From: Bacteroidota bacterium
GTDB taxonomy: Bacteria; Bacteroidota; Ignavibacteria; Ignavibacteriales; Melioribacteraceae
Direction of reading: 5' to 3'
DNA length: 64,000 nucleotides
Assembly (NCBI GenBank): GCA_021820065.1
Contig: JAKAEE010000007.1
Coordinates: 1-64,000 of the forward strand
Part shown: piece after piece, positions 8,101 through 17,643 of the stretch
How positions within the stretch are numbered: position 1 is the first letter of the stretch
How the letters are laid out: each line of letters begins with the position of its first letter
Notes under the pieces: generated by a model
The model's database searches: none
Seen by the model: the letters and a program-made list of their open reading frames with translations, nothing else
Told to the model about the DNA's origin: nothing
Translations under genes and position numbers: made by a program

Positions 8101-9951
8101 TTATCTTTTGCTAAACAATCTTGCAGAATTAAGAATAAACACCAACTCAGAAACAACGTGTATTAATGCTGCTAAAAGTGGTGTCAAGTATCCCATAAAG
8201 GCAAGTGTTATGCCTGCTGTATCAATTGCAACTGTTCCCCAGAAATTAAATGAGATTACATTCAAACATTGCCTGCTTATATTTATCGCTTCAACAATCT
8301 TATTGAGATTATTATTTGCAAGTGCTATATCTGCACTTTCAAGAGCGAGTGCGGTTGCCGTTCCCATTGCAATCCCAACATTAGCTTCTATCAAAGCCGG
8401 GGCATCGTTTACACCATCGCCAACCATTGCAACTATTTTTCTATTGTTATTCAGATGTCTAATCTTTTCAAGCTTCTGCTGCGGAAGCATTTCGCCTTGC
8501 ACTTCATCAACTTCCAGTTGTTCTCCAATCTTGTTGGCAATGTTTAATGAATCACCGGTTAAAAGAATTACTTTGTTTCCTAGTTTTTTTAATTCTTTAA
8601 CAGCTGGAACGGCTTCATCTCGAAGAACATCTGCAATGCTTATCGCACCTAATACTAAGTGGTTATTTGCAACCAGCACATCGGTCTCTCCGCTTTCTTT
8701 CTTTTCTTCAAGATATTTAATTACATCAGAGTTAAACTCCACAAAATTCTCTTTTAAGAAGGAAGAATTACCCACAAGAATTGCGTTTCCATTTTCAGCA
8801 CAAATTAATCCTTTACCGGGGAAATATTTTATATCCTGATACTCATTTACTCTTACAGCAATCCTTTTCGCTTCACTCATAATAGCGGCAGCTAAAGGAT
8901 GCTCAGAATGCTGCTCAGCCGTTGCTGCAATTTTCAGAACATCTTCTTCATTATATCCGTTAAAAGTTTTGATGTTAACTACTTTTGGAATTCCCAAGGT
9001 TAACGTTCCGGTTTTATCAAGAACAATTGTATTAACTTTTCCAAGCTGTTCGAGATAAATGCCGCCTTTAACAATAATGCCTTCTTTAGCGGTTCTTCCG
9101 ATGCCTGCAAGAATCGCAAGAGGAGTTCCGGCGGCAACACCACAAGCTCCGGCTACAATTAATGCAGAGATAGTAGATTGAATATCACGCGTAAATAAAA
9201 ATGTTAAGATAGCTCCGGCAAAAGCAAAATAAACTAATCTTGCTGCAAGCTTATCGGCTGTCTTTTGAATAGGTGCTTTTGATTTTTCAGCTTTCTCAAT
9301 TATTTCAATTATCTTTCCGAAGGTCGTATCTCTTCCAATTTTTGTTGGCTTAACTTCGAGCACTCCTGTCTGGTTAATTGTTCCCGCAAAAACTGTCGCA
9401 CCTTCTATTTTTTCAATTGGTAAAGATTCACCAGTAATTGAAGATTGGTCAACAGAAGAATTTCCTTTTATCACTTCACCGTCAACCGGAATTCTTGAAC
9501 CCGGTTTAATAATTACGGTATCATCTAAACTTACATTGTTTAAATTGATTTCCTGTTCTTCATTATTTCTTCTTACTGTTATTTTATCCGGCAGAAGCTG
9601 CACTAATTTTTCAATTACTTTCCTGCCTCTATCAACAGTAAAGTCTTCGAGCAGTTCGGCAATTAAAACAAAAAATGTTATTACTAAACCAGTAAAGAAA
9701 TTTCCGATTAACAAAGTTGCTATCACGGCAATTGACATAGAAAGCTCCATTGTCATTTTGCGTCTGCGGATTGCCTCGAATGCTTCTTCATACATTGGAT
9801 AACCGCCGATTATAGTTGCAGCAAGAGCAATGAAATCGAATGAAGCTAATATCTTCCACACTTCAAGCCAGCTTAACAATAGAGCAACTGCCATTGAGAC
9901 AATTCTAATTAAATCTACTCTGTATTTTTTTATTTCAATCATTAAATCCAT
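8101..9951 (-). CDS. P1B-like heavy-metal ATPase with atypical TM metal-site motif (GACGVAAGTP), no HMA domain
   Basis: DKTGTLT, TGES, GDGVNDAP, HSEHPLA; CPx position reads GAC. Confidence 0.9.
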   Translation of the reverse strand: MDLMIEIKKYRVDLIRIVSMAVALLLSWLEVWKILASFDFIALAATIIGGYPMYEEAFEAIRRRKMTMELSMSIAVIATLLIGNFFTGLVITFFVLIAELLEDFTVDRGRKVIEKLVQLLPDKITVRRNNEEQEINLNNVSLDDTVIIKPGSRIPVDGEVIKGNSSVDQSSITGESLPIEKIEGATVFAGTINQTGVLEVKPTKIGRDTTFGKIIEIIEKAEKSKAPIQKTADKLAARLVYFAFAGAILTFLFTRDIQSTISALIVAGACGVAAGTPLAILAGIGRTAKEGIIVKGGIYLEQLGKVNTIVLDKTGTLTLGIPKVVNIKTFNGYNEEDVLKIAATAEQHSEHPLAAAIMSEAKRIAVRVNEYQDIKYFPGKGLICAENGNAILVGNSSFLKENFVEFNSDVIKYLEEKKESGETDVLVANNHLVLGAISIADVLRDEAVPAVKELKKLGNKVILLTGDSLNIANKIGEQLEVDEVQGEMLPQQKLEKIRHLNNNRKIVAMVGDGVNDAPALIEANVGIAMGTATALALESADIALANNNLNKIVEAINISRQCLNVISFNFWGTVAIDTAGITLAFMGYLTPLLAALIHVVSELVFILNSARLFSKR

Positions 9952-10544
9952 CTCTTTACTTTAGAAAAATAATTACTATAATTCTCACCGTGAATATTCA
10001 GCAAATGTTCTTCTTCTAATCGAACTTGTATCTGAATTAGCACATAACCAAACAGCAGAAAAAATATTGTAAAAACATTTGGTGTAAGAAGAAATAAACC
10101 AATTAAAACTGCTATCATACCAAGAAAAATCGGATTTCTTGAAATGTTGAATAGTCCGGAAGTTATTAACTCTGTTTTTGTCTGAAAATCAATTCCGATA
10201 CGCCAAGAGCTGCGCATTTGTCTTTGAGCAATAACTGTCCAGATAAATGAAAATGATAAGAATCCTATTCCTATGTATTTAACAATGTTAATATTTAGCT
10301 GTTTAATGGAAAGAAAAATCCCATACCATTCAGATAAAAACGGATAAGCAAGGACATAAAAAAACATAGTAACCATAAGCAATCTGAAGTAAAGCCCAAT
10401 TAGTCCGTAAGCGCTGTCATCTTTTTGCAGCACAAAAGGATTCTTACCAATTTTTTTTGCAGTAATTAATGTTCTTCCAACAAACGCAATTCCGAAATAG
10501 ACAACAAAATAAACCGGTAAAAATATTTTTAAGAATTTTTCCAT
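9942..10544 (-). CDS. isoprenylcysteine carboxyl methyltransferase/PEMT-like membrane methyltransferase family protein
   Basis: Multi-TM; LITSGLFNISRNPIFLGM…LEEEHLLNIHGENYSNYFSKVKRW motif. Confidence 0.85.
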   Translation of the reverse strand: MEKFLKIFLPVYFVVYFGIAFVGRTLITAKKIGKNPFVLQKDDSAYGLIGLYFRLLMVTMFFYVLAYPFLSEWYGIFLSIKQLNINIVKYIGIGFLSFSFIWTVIAQRQMRSSWRIGIDFQTKTELITSGLFNISRNPIFLGMIAVLIGLFLLTPNVFTIFFLLFGYVLIQIQVRLEEEHLLNIHGENYSNYFSKVKRWI

Positions 10545-10546
10545 AC

Positions 10547-11080
10547 TTATGCCTTTGAAATTTCCAAAGACGGAACAAGTTTAACCGGATTCTTTAGTGT
10601 AAAAACCACCGGGCATCGCTGCAATGCAAGTTCTTCGGCTTGTTTTATTTTCTCTTTCGGTTCATCACTAACCACTGTTAATTTTACACGAACTTCTTCC
10701 ATTATCGGTTCATTACTTAAGCCAAATACTTTTGTGAAATTAACATCTGCTTCAACTTTTGTAGTTAGCTTTTTTAATTTGATGCCGAGCATTGCTGCCA
10801 TAGTTGCAAATGTTCCGGTATAGCAAGATGCTAATCCATAAAAGCAGTAGTGCATTGGTCCGGGCAATGTTCCACCGCCGCCCATAAATGTTGGATTGTC
10901 AACCTTGAATTCAGTTTCTCCGTTTTCAAATTTTATTTTTGAAATGAACTGTGCGTTACCTTCTTCAAGAATCCATTCGCCTTCAACTCCTTGTGTTTTT
11001 CTTGCTGCCAATGAATCATTCTTAATTTGTTCTTCGAATGATTTAACGCCTTCGAGGTTTACATTATTAAATTTGTTCAT
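10547..11080 (-). CDS. OsmC family protein
   Basis: GGGTLPGPMHYCFYGLASCYTGTFATMAAMLGI…RCPVVFTLKNPVKL. Confidence 0.85.
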   Translation of the reverse strand: MNKFNNVNLEGVKSFEEQIKNDSLAARKTQGVEGEWILEEGNAQFISKIKFENGETEFKVDNPTFMGGGGTLPGPMHYCFYGLASCYTGTFATMAAMLGIKLKKLTTKVEADVNFTKVFGLSNEPIMEEVRVKLTVVSDEPKEKIKQAEELALQRCPVVFTLKNPVKLVPSLEISKA

Positions 11081-11129
11081 ATCTAACTCCAATATATTTG
11101 TTTATCGTTTTATACTCTCAGATAATTCT

Positions 11130-11495
11130 TCATTCTATAACAGTAATCTTTGCTGCAGTAAAACTATTCTCGTGCATATGCCCGAGTAATTCAAGGACTT
11201 CTGAATCAGCAATTTCCGGCAAAATTGGTTCGTGTGAAGTAACCTGAACCTTTACATTGTTTTTATCCAACACATAAAACGAAATGATATTGCCGTTTGC
11301 ATCCTTTTCAAATTTCATTGATTTATCAATTCGCACGTTAATATTCTGGTTAATCTCTGCACCCGAACTAAACTTGCTGAATGAACCGAGTTCTTTTGTC
11401 GGGGCAAAGTATGTAAAATAAATTACCGCAAGTACCCCAGCCAAGATTATCGGAAAAATTAGTTTTGTGGGAATCCATCCCGGGAATAATTTCAT
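11130..11495 (-). CDS. small membrane-anchored protein of unknown function in metal efflux operon
   Basis: N-terminal TM and soluble domain; second truncated copy at 1241..1500; overlaps PII-like gene start region. Confidence 0.75.
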   Translation of the reverse strand: MKLFPGWIPTKLIFPIILAGVLAVIYFTYFAPTKELGSFSKFSSGAEINQNINVRIDKSMKFEKDANGNIISFYVLDKNNVKVQVTSHEPILPEIADSEVLELLGHMHENSFTAAKITVIE

Positions 11496-11833
11496 ATCGC
11501 TCCTTCCCCTCTTTCGTTCGTTCTTATCTTTACAACATTAACAACTTCAGTAACAAAAATTTTCCCGTCTCCCGGATTGCCTGTGTGGGCATTCTCTTGA
11601 ATCGAATTTACAACTGTTTCGGCAAGTTCATCTTGAACAACAATTTCTATCTTATTCTTTGGCACAAAGTCATAAATGCCTTCATCACTTAATTCTTTTT
11701 CCTTACCACCGCGTGTTTTGCCAAATCCTTTTATTTCCGAAATAGTTATTCCCGGAAGCCCTTCAATCTTATGAAGGGCTGTTACTACTCTTGTTAACAT
11801 AAACGGCTGAATTATTGCTTTTATTTCTTTCAT
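11492..11833 (-). CDS. P-II family regulator (PII-NG-like, metal-efflux associated)
   Basis: KEIKAIIQPFMLTRVVTAL, ITISEIKGFG, YDFVPKNKIEIVV, GDGKIFV, KIRTNERGEGAI; adjacent to czcA. Confidence 0.9.
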   Translation of the reverse strand: MKEIKAIIQPFMLTRVVTALHKIEGLPGITISEIKGFGKTRGGKEKELSDEGIYDFVPKNKIEIVVQDELAETVVNSIQENAHTGNPGDGKIFVTEVVNVVKIRTNERGEGAI

Positions 11834-11851
11834 TTTATACTCCTTTCTGTT

Positions 11852-14800
11852 TTATAATTCTTCCTCTGATTTCTTTTTAATGAACCAATCGTAAACAGTT
11901 GGTAATACTAGTAAAGTTAAAAGTGTTGAAGTTATTAATCCTCCGATTACAACTGTTGCCAGCGGTCTTTGTACTTCTGCACCGGCAGATGTTGAAACCG
12001 CCATAGGAATAAAACCAAGCGATGCAACAAGAGCCGTTGTTATGACCGGCCGCAATCTAATTATCGACCCATTAATTACCGCTTCACGTATACTCATTCC
12101 TTCTAAAATAAGTTTGTTATAATAAGTGAGCATAACTACTCCGTTCAAAACCGCAACGCCGAAGAGGGCAATAAATCCAACACCGGCGGAAATTGAGAAC
12201 GGCATATTTCTCAACCACAAAGCAACAACACCTCCAACTACTGCGAAGGGAATTCCGCTAAAAATAATAAGCGCCTGTTTGACTGAATTCACAGATGCAA
12301 ATAATAGTAAGAAGATTAATCCAAGCGAAATGGGAACAACAAGCGCTAATCTATCGCTCGCACGCTGAAGGTTCTCAAATTCGCCGCCATATTTAATTTG
12401 GTAGCCTGCCGGCATCTTTATTTTTGCGTTTATCTTTTCTTGAAGTTCTTTCACAAAGCTTTCAATATCTCTTTCGCGCACGTTGCATTCGGTAACAAGC
12501 ATTCTTCTTCCGGCGGAGTGAGATATTTCCGCCGGTCCTTCGATCATTACAAAATCGGCGATATCTCCGAGCCGTATCATTGTTCCGTTGGAAGCCGGCA
12601 CAAGAAGATTCTTAATGTCATCCACATTATTTCTTGCTTCTTTATTCATCTTGACGACAAGATCGAATTGCTTTTCACCTTCATATATTTTCCCGACGTT
12701 TGTTCCGGCAAGCGCGGTTTCAATCAATACATTCGCATCGGAGACATTAATACCGTGGCGCGAAATTTTTTCACGGTCAATTACAATTCTTAATTGGGGC
12801 AGACCCTCGACTTGCTGCATCCTGATATCTTTTGCGCCGTTAATTTGTTTCATCAACTCCGCAACATCGTTTCCTATTCTCGCAAGAGTATCTAAGTCTT
12901 CACCAAAAATTTTAACTCCAATATCAGAACGAACACCGGCAATCAATTCATTAAAACGCATTTCAATAGGCTGTGAAAATCCGCCGCCAATGCCCGGAAT
13001 TCTTGCCATCACGTCCGTCATCTTTGCAATCATTTCATCTTTCGTTTTCACCGTTCTCCATTCCTCGTGCGGTTTCATTTTAATGTAAACGTCGCTCTGG
13101 TAAATGCTCATCGGGTCCGTTGCAATTTCCGGTCGACCGGTTTTACTTACAACGTTTACTACTTCGGGAATCGATTTCAATTCAGCTTCCAGCATTTGCG
13201 ATGTATGAATTGCCTCGGTTAAAGAAATGCTCGGTAAGCGCCTCAACTCTATTAATATATCTCCTTCATCAAGTGTTGGAATAAACTCGCCGCCAAGCCG
13301 TGTAAATAGAAAAACAGAAAAGCCAAATGTTATGATTGCAAAACCAACAACCAGACCTTTTCTCCGCAAAGCATAAAGAAGAGTTTTTTGATATAACGGT
13401 TTTACAATTTTGATGATAGGACTTTCTTTCTCGGAGACTTTCCCTTTTTTGAAAAAGAAAGTGCTTACGACCGGAACATATGTGAGCGTTAAAAATAAAG
13501 CGCCCAACAAAGCATACACAACAGTGTAAGCCATCGGCTTGAACATCTTTCCTTCAATTCCTTCCAGCGATAGAATAGGTAAATACACAATAATAATTAT
13601 CGCAACGCCGAATACTATCGGTCTTCCAACCTCAACAAATGAATCGAGCAAAGTTTGATTAACACTTTCTATTTGTTCAGACGAGTGTTGTCTTTCGTGT
13701 AATTTGCGTATCGCATTTTCAATCAGCACAACCGCGCCGTCAACAATAATTCCGAAATCAATTGCGCCGAGCGACATTAAGTTGCCCGATATTCCGTTCA
13801 GCTTCATCATTATTAACGCGAACAACATCGAAAGAGGAATGACGGATGCAACAATAAACCCGCCTCGTAAATTCATTAACAGCAAAAAGAGAATAATGAT
13901 TACAAACAATCCGCCTTCGGAAAGATTTTTTATCACGGTATTTATTGTTCTATCAACCAGTTCTGTTCTTTCATAAAAGGGAACGATGCGAACGCCGGGC
14001 GGCAGAGTTTTTTGGATTTCTGCAACTCTTTCTTTAACACGCTCGGTTACTATTCTTGCATTTTCTCCTTTCAGCATCATTGTAATACCACTTACGATTT
14101 CCGATGTGCCGTTCAACGTAACTGCGCCTTGGCGGATTGCGGTGCCTTCTTTCACTTCTGCTACATTCCTTACAAATACCGGCGTGCCGTCCGTTGATTT
14201 GATAATTATGTTTTCAATGTCGTTCATCGTTTTGGCAATGCCCTCGCCAACAACAACATACTGCTCTTGCTTGTGTTCGATGTAAGCTCCGGGCGCATTT
14301 GCGTTATTATTGGAAACGGCTTCTATTACATCACGGATAGAAATATTGTAATTCAAAATTTTCTGCGGATCAATTAATACTTGATACTGCTTCAACTCGC
14401 CGCCAAATGTGTTAACCTCGGCAAGTCCCGGCGTTCCGGCAAGCTGCCGTTTTATTATCCAGTCTTGAATTGTACGCAATTCCATTGGCGAGTAACCGTC
14501 GCCTATAACTTCGTATTGATAGATTTCTCCAAGGCCGGTAGAAACCGGGCCTAACTCCGGCTCGGATAGCCCCGGCGGTAAATCCCCCTTTGCTTCCTGT
14601 AATTTTTCGAAAACAATTTGCCGGGCAAAATAAGTGTCAACATTATCTTTGAAGATTACCGTTACAACCGAAAGCCCGAATTTTGAAACCGACCTTACTT
14701 CTTCTATATCGGGAAGGTTCTTCATAGCCACTTCGATTGGATATGAGATTAGTCTTTCGATTTCTTGCGGAGCTAACGCCGGCGCTACAGTAAAAATTTG

Positions 14801-14941
14801 AACCTGGTTTGTTGTAATATCCGGCACTGCGTCAATCGGAAGTTTTATTGCAGCGGTTATCCCGCCGATTATTAAGGCAATGACACCAAGAATGACAAAC
14901 ACACGCTGGCGCATCGAGAATGAAATTATTTTGTCAATCAT
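11852..14941 (-). CDS. czcA: heavy-metal efflux RND transporter, CzcA type
   Basis: 1029 aa HME-RND; TM4 DFGIIVDGAVVLIEN fits HME1-type (Zn/Co/Cd) rather than CusA signature. Confidence 0.95.
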   Translation of the reverse strand: MIDKIISFSMRQRVFVILGVIALIIGGITAAIKLPIDAVPDITTNQVQIFTVAPALAPQEIERLISYPIEVAMKNLPDIEEVRSVSKFGLSVVTVIFKDNVDTYFARQIVFEKLQEAKGDLPPGLSEPELGPVSTGLGEIYQYEVIGDGYSPMELRTIQDWIIKRQLAGTPGLAEVNTFGGELKQYQVLIDPQKILNYNISIRDVIEAVSNNNANAPGAYIEHKQEQYVVVGEGIAKTMNDIENIIIKSTDGTPVFVRNVAEVKEGTAIRQGAVTLNGTSEIVSGITMMLKGENARIVTERVKERVAEIQKTLPPGVRIVPFYERTELVDRTINTVIKNLSEGGLFVIIILFLLLMNLRGGFIVASVIPLSMLFALIMMKLNGISGNLMSLGAIDFGIIVDGAVVLIENAIRKLHERQHSSEQIESVNQTLLDSFVEVGRPIVFGVAIIIIVYLPILSLEGIEGKMFKPMAYTVVYALLGALFLTLTYVPVVSTFFFKKGKVSEKESPIIKIVKPLYQKTLLYALRRKGLVVGFAIITFGFSVFLFTRLGGEFIPTLDEGDILIELRRLPSISLTEAIHTSQMLEAELKSIPEVVNVVSKTGRPEIATDPMSIYQSDVYIKMKPHEEWRTVKTKDEMIAKMTDVMARIPGIGGGFSQPIEMRFNELIAGVRSDIGVKIFGEDLDTLARIGNDVAELMKQINGAKDIRMQQVEGLPQLRIVIDREKISRHGINVSDANVLIETALAGTNVGKIYEGEKQFDLVVKMNKEARNNVDDIKNLLVPASNGTMIRLGDIADFVMIEGPAEISHSAGRRMLVTECNVRERDIESFVKELQEKINAKIKMPAGYQIKYGGEFENLQRASDRLALVVPISLGLIFLLLFASVNSVKQALIIFSGIPFAVVGGVVALWLRNMPFSISAGVGFIALFGVAVLNGVVMLTYYNKLILEGMSIREAVINGSIIRLRPVITTALVASLGFIPMAVSTSAGAEVQRPLATVVIGGLITSTLLTLLVLPTVYDWFIKKKSEEEL

Positions 14942-16095
14942 TATTCATCCTCCGCAAAAGTATCTTTAGCTAATTCCGATTTTAAGTAAAACGTCCCTTT
15001 CGTTACTACTTTCTCACCCGCATTCAAACCTTTAATAATTTCCGTATAGTCTTTTGTTTCTCTGCCTGCTTCAACATTTCGTTTCTGAAACGTAGTATCG
15101 TTAACAGCCACAAAAACATAATTGTTTTCTTTCTCCTTCAATAAAGCTGTTGATTTGATTTTCGGATTTGTGCCGCCAAGTTTACTTGCGACCAAAACGC
15201 TCACATACATTTCCGGCTTAAGCTTGCCTGAGTGATTAGCCACCTCAAACCGCGCTTTAACAGTACGCGATGCAGGTTCAACTATATCGTAAATGCGGGT
15301 CAGCTTGCCTTTGTAAACTTCGTCTGGGAAGGCATTAATTGTTATCTCGCCGGTTATTCCTTCTTTAATAAGAGGCAAATCATTCTCAAAGACATTGGCA
15401 AGAATCCAAATGTTTTGAAGGTTTGCTAACACAAAAAATTCTTTCCCTACATCAACAAATTCACCAAGCCGAACTCCTGCCTCGGCTCTTCCGAATTCAT
15501 TCGGGAGAGACGGACCGCCGCTTATTAATGTCCCGTCAAACGGCGCACGAACTGAAATTACTGTGTAAGGTGTGTGCTTATCGGCAAGTTGTTCAATTTC
15601 ACTTTCCATTAATCCAACAACCTCCAATTTCTTCCGGGCTGATTCGTAAATTGAATGCGCTGTTGAATAATCGGTATCACTCGCTTTCATTCGTTTTAAT
15701 CGTTCCTCTGCTTGAACAAATTCGGACTGCAATGCAATGAAATCCTGACTGTATAAATCAACTATTGGCTGACCTCTCTTAACTCTATCCGATATAACCG
15801 CATAGACTTTTTCAACCCTTCCTTTTATTCGCGAAGTTATGTGCGCTGTCATAACTTCATTCAATGCCGCTTTACCCCGCAGCACTAAGGGTATATCAAC
15901 TTCTTTTGTTACCGGCATTTCCGTTTCAATACTAATGTGTTCGAGTTGATGTTTTGTTAGTACAATTTCGGATCTTCCGTTTTTGTGCGTCCGTTCGGGA
16001 TATTCGATATTTCCATTTTTATTGGAATCATTTCCGCCACAGGCGGATAGAATCAAGATTAAACTCATTGATAAATATTTTATTGTTTTGTACAT
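14941..16095 (-). CDS. czcB: RND efflux periplasmic adaptor lipoprotein
   Basis: Lipobox LILSACGG, HlyD/CusB-like barrel-sandwich sequence, overlaps czcA start. Confidence 0.93.
   Translation of the reverse strand: MYKTIKYLSMSLILILSACGGNDSNKNGNIEYPERTHKNGRSEIVLTKHQLEHISIETEMPVTKEVDIPLVLRGKAALNEVMTAHITSRIKGRVEKVYAVISDRVKRGQPIVDLYSQDFIALQSEFVQAEERLKRMKASDTDYSTAHSIYESARKKLEVVGLMESEIEQLADKHTPYTVISVRAPFDGTLISGGPSLPNEFGRAEAGVRLGEFVDVGKEFFVLANLQNIWILANVFENDLPLIKEGITGEITINAFPDEVYKGKLTRIYDIVEPASRTVKARFEVANHSGKLKPEMYVSVLVASKLGGTNPKIKSTALLKEKENNYVFVAVNDTTFQKRNVEAGRETKDYTEIIKGLNAGEKVVTKGTFYLKSELAKDTFAEDE
16033..16047. repeat. short palindrome TCCGCC-ACA-GGCGGA overlapping the czcB lipobox codons
   Basis: 6-bp perfect arms. 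Confidence 0.6.
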
Positions 16096-16180
16096 GTAAA
16101 CTCCATTTCAGTTATTACTAGTGTTAAGTGCAATTCTTTAAGAAGAAAACAGAATATAGAAGTTAGGAGATAGCATTATG

Positions 16181-16292
16181 ACTTCTTACTACTTACTACT
16201 TACTTCTTACTCCTTACTCCTTACTTCTTACTCCTTACTCCTTACTTCTTACTTCTTACTCCTTACTCCTTACTTCTTACTTCTTACTACTT
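16181..16292. repeat. heptanucleotide tandem repeat (ACTNCTT)x16 between czcC and czcB
   Basis: 16 consecutive 7-mers ACTTCTT/ACTCCTT/ACTACTT. Confidence 0.95.
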
Positions 16293-16302
16293 TCTTCTTT
16301 AT

Positions 16303-17541
16303 TTATTCGTTCGAAATTTCCAACTCGTTTCTTGCCATTAAACAATTAGATATTGTTTTGGCATATTCAAGTTTTGTAGTGCGGTATGTCCTGTAGATAT
16401 CGAACAAATTTAGAACATCAATTTGATTGTTCTGATATGCCGTAATACCGGCGCGTAGTTCGTCTTCAACATCTTGCAAAAGAGTTTTGTCGAAAAGGCG
16501 AAGCTGTTCTTCGGCATAAGTAAGCGATTTATATGAGCTGATAATTTTTTGCGTTACGATTTTTCGTATCGCTTCGTATTGAATATGGGAAATATCAAGC
16601 AAAGCCGAGGATTCCTGAACATCGCCGCGCACGCCGGATGAATAGAACATCGGTAAAGAGATCCCGAGCTTCAATCCGATAAAATTATCAAAACCTTTAC
16701 CTGGAATCGGTTGCCTGTTCTGAAACGATGCCCCGAAATTAAAATCCGGTAGCGAACCTTTTTCAGCAAGCGATAAAAGCGATTTGTCCCTGTCAATTCT
16801 GATGCTGCTCATTTGTATAAAATTGCTTTGCTCGATTAATGAGGCAAGGATTGAATCGAGTGGCGCTGTTAAAAAATTGTAACTCAATGAATCGCTTAGT
16901 TCATAACTTCCGCCGTTTTCAACTCCCAGAAGAATCTTTAAGGCACCAATGTTTTGCTGAAACTGTTTATTCACATCGAATAATTCGTTTTTCAACCGCG
17001 TCACTTCTACTTTAGCGCGGATAACGTCAAGGTAGCTGCTCGTTCCGGCTTGATACCGGTCTTTCACCTGTACCAAAAAATCATTAAGCAAAACAATGTT
17101 TAACTCGATTGCTTGAATTGTTTCTCTTGAAAGAAGTCCTTGATAGTATGCCGATTTAACTTGAGCAGTAACTATTTTTTTAATCCGTTTCAGATTTATT
17201 TCGGCAACATGTTTTTCATATTCGGCGCTTTGGATCCTTTTGCTTCGCTTCCCAAAAAATTCCAGCGGCTGCGAGAAGTTGAAGTCAAGTTCGCCGGCAC
17301 CGCCGAAAGAAAAACTCTTTGGTATTTCATTCGACTCGATAGAAAATTCTGCATTGGGAATTCGTCCTGCTTGCAAAATTCTTCCATCAGCCGCCTCAAT
17401 TTCTTTCTGAGCCGTTAATACCTGCGGATTATTTTTCAACGATGTCTCTATTGCCTCATTTATTGTCATTTTTTTTGTCTGCCCATACACCGCCAATGAA
17501 CAAAACAGAAGTAATGTTATTACCCGTTTATACATAGTCAT
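16303..17541 (-). CDS. czcC: TolC family outer-membrane efflux protein
   Basis: Signal peptide, OEP architecture, followed by czcB/czcA. Confidence 0.92.
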   Translation of the reverse strand: MTMYKRVITLLLFCSLAVYGQTKKMTINEAIETSLKNNPQVLTAQKEIEAADGRILQAGRIPNAEFSIESNEIPKSFSFGGAGELDFNFSQPLEFFGKRSKRIQSAEYEKHVAEINLKRIKKIVTAQVKSAYYQGLLSRETIQAIELNIVLLNDFLVQVKDRYQAGTSSYLDVIRAKVEVTRLKNELFDVNKQFQQNIGALKILLGVENGGSYELSDSLSYNFLTAPLDSILASLIEQSNFIQMSSIRIDRDKSLLSLAEKGSLPDFNFGASFQNRQPIPGKGFDNFIGLKLGISLPMFYSSGVRGDVQESSALLDISHIQYEAIRKIVTQKIISSYKSLTYAEEQLRLFDKTLLQDVEDELRAGITAYQNNQIDVLNLFDIYRTYRTTKLEYAKTISNCLMARNELEISNE

Positions 17542-17562
17542 CCTAAATTTTATTAATACTTT

Positions 17563-17576
17563 TCCGCTACAGCGGA
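17563..17576. repeat. short palindrome TCCGCT-AC-AGCGGA upstream of czcC
   Basis: 6-bp perfect arms. Confidence 0.6.
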
Positions 17577-17643
17577 GATATAATAATCCCTACATAGGAT
17601 TATGGATTTAAATTGTTTCTATAGAAAAGAAATATTGGAAAGG

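Noticed and set aside
8195-8215. Third copy of the AAGTGTTATG promoter block
   Set aside because: Lies inside the ATPase CDS and lacks GACG at the 10-nt spacing seen at 6089 and 7629.
16181-16292. Possible CRISPR array
   Set aside because: Repeat unit is 7 nt, contiguous, with no spacers and no cas genes nearby.
16178-16396. 72-aa ORF with LLLTSYSLLLTSY repeats
   Set aside because: It is simply the translation of the ACTNCTT heptamer array running antisense into czcC.
1908-17541. Metal island as a mobile element (transposon/ICE)
   Set aside because: No transposase, integrase, terminal repeats or tRNA attachment site seen; only indirect hints (duplicated fragments).
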